Of a stretch of 6,103 bases of DNA, positions 5,660 through 6,103 are shown piece after piece. Position 1 is the stretch's first letter. Every line of letters begins with the position of its first letter. Location: contig JANYEO010000064.1 in NCBI GenBank assembly GCA_025363025.1, positions 1-6,103 on the forward strand, written 5' to 3'. A model generated the notes under the pieces. The model ran no database searches. It was not told the origin of the DNA and saw nothing but the letters and a program-made list of their open reading frames with translations. The DNA comes from Opitutia bacterium (GTDB taxonomy: Bacteria > Verrucomicrobiota > Verrucomicrobiia > Opitutales > JANYEO01). Position numbers and translations under genes: made by a program.

Positions 5660-6102
5660 AATAATTTTGCCTGTCCGAGAAACACTACTCGATCATACTC
5701 TGCTTTTACAACGGGCATAATAGAAAGCCTTTGCCCTTTTTGCGCCACCTTCATGCCTTGCAGCAAAGGATCTGCCTTAATCATCGACAAGGTTACCGGG
5801 TTTACGAACGTAGCCTGCCACTGGATATCCACTAAAGCCCAGCGAGGGTTATCTTTCGTCGCTTTGGGGTCGTCTTTCGCGTGCTGCTCTGGACCCTTCG
5901 GGGTTGGGACTATCCACACCAGCGCAATCACAGCCAACGCGATTGCTGCGATGGAAAACGGCAAGGCGCGTGACCGGAAGGCGCTTTGATTGACGGAGGG
6001 AATGCCGCGCTCGGCGCCAACGACCGGCGTCGCCTTGTCGTTCTTTACCTCGGCCTCGGCCTCACCCTCGGAGGCGACCTGATTTGATGCTCCCTCAATG
6101 AC
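5656..6102 (-). CDS. Single-pass membrane protein of unknown function, N-terminus beyond window edge
   Basis: The frame stays open from the right edge of the window to the TAA at 5658-5656, giving 148 residues of C-terminal sequence; no family is recognised. The visible part starts with an acidic, low-complexity stretch (ASEGEAEAEVKND), then basic residues (FRSR). One transmembrane helix follows, LPFSIAAIALAVIALVWIVP (residues 47-66 of the visible part). After it comes a domain of about 80 residues with NPRWALVDIQWQATFVNPVTLS and a C-terminal VVFLGQAKLF. By the positive-inside rule the N-terminus is cytoplasmic and the C-terminal domain faces the periplasm or outside. A TTG at 5964 is possible as a start only if the upstream frame is ignored, which the continuous open frame argues against. 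The segment upstream of the membrane helix (5965-6103) is visibly richer in G and C than the rest. It precedes tRNA-Val on the same strand by 54 bp. Confidence 0.6.
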   Translation of the reverse strand, partial: VIEGASNQVASEGEAEAEVKNDKATPVVGAERGIPSVNQSAFRSRALPFSIAAIALAVIALVWIVPTPKGPEQHAKDDPKATKDNPRWALVDIQWQATFVNPVTLSMIKADPLLQGMKVAQKGQRLSIMPVVKAEYDRVVFLGQAKLF

Positions 6103-6103
6103 C

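Overview
The window looks like a stretch of bacterial chromosome of moderate GC content. It has compact genes, a tRNA with an encoded CCA end, and no plasmid, phage or insertion-sequence genes. The lineage is not settled. From memory, the AGCS-family transporter resembles the form found in Chlamydiae. The ABC-F protein, the uroporphyrinogen-III synthase-like protein and the tRNA do not decide the matter. A host-associated or PVC-group bacterium is a guess that a database search should test. None of the four visible start codons (two forward genes, two reverse genes) has a good Shine-Dalgarno sequence.

Layout: (1) 1-1794, reverse strand: an ABC-F ATPase with two nucleotide-binding domains, whose C-terminus runs off the left edge. 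(2) 1795-1893: a short divergent promoter region containing an interrupted palindrome. (3) 1894-2895, forward: an APH/choline-kinase-like small-molecule phosphotransferase with a GTG start. (4) 2896-3159: an intergenic region with a long imperfect hairpin followed by a T tract, probably a terminator, and then an AT-rich leader. (5) 3160-4500, forward: an alanine/glycine:cation symporter (AGCS) family transporter. (6) 4484-4757: a tail-to-tail intergenic region almost filled by two related palindromic elements. (7) 4755-5480, reverse: a divergent uroporphyrinogen-III synthase-like gene (HemD). (8) 5492-5519, reverse: an intrinsic terminator. (9) 5525-5601, reverse: tRNA-Val(UAC). (10) 5656-6102, reverse: the 3' part of a single-pass membrane protein of unknown function whose N-terminus lies beyond the right edge.

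The genes do not form one pathway. They cover ribosome-associated translation quality control, an unknown kinase, amino-acid import and tetrapyrrole synthesis. The most unusual feature is the pair of palindromic elements at 4484-4612 and 4632-4757. Each begins inside, or at the stop codon of, the gene it follows and ends with a perfect 20-bp inverted copy of that gene-end sequence. The two have different outer arms and different apical stems but share an inner collar (AATGCCTTTCTTTTSAG on one side, CTSAAAATYAAAGCATT on the other). Read in the sense direction of its own gene, each element has the same orientation. They appear to be members of one modular family of 3'-end palindromes that supply stop codons and possibly RNA 3' ends.
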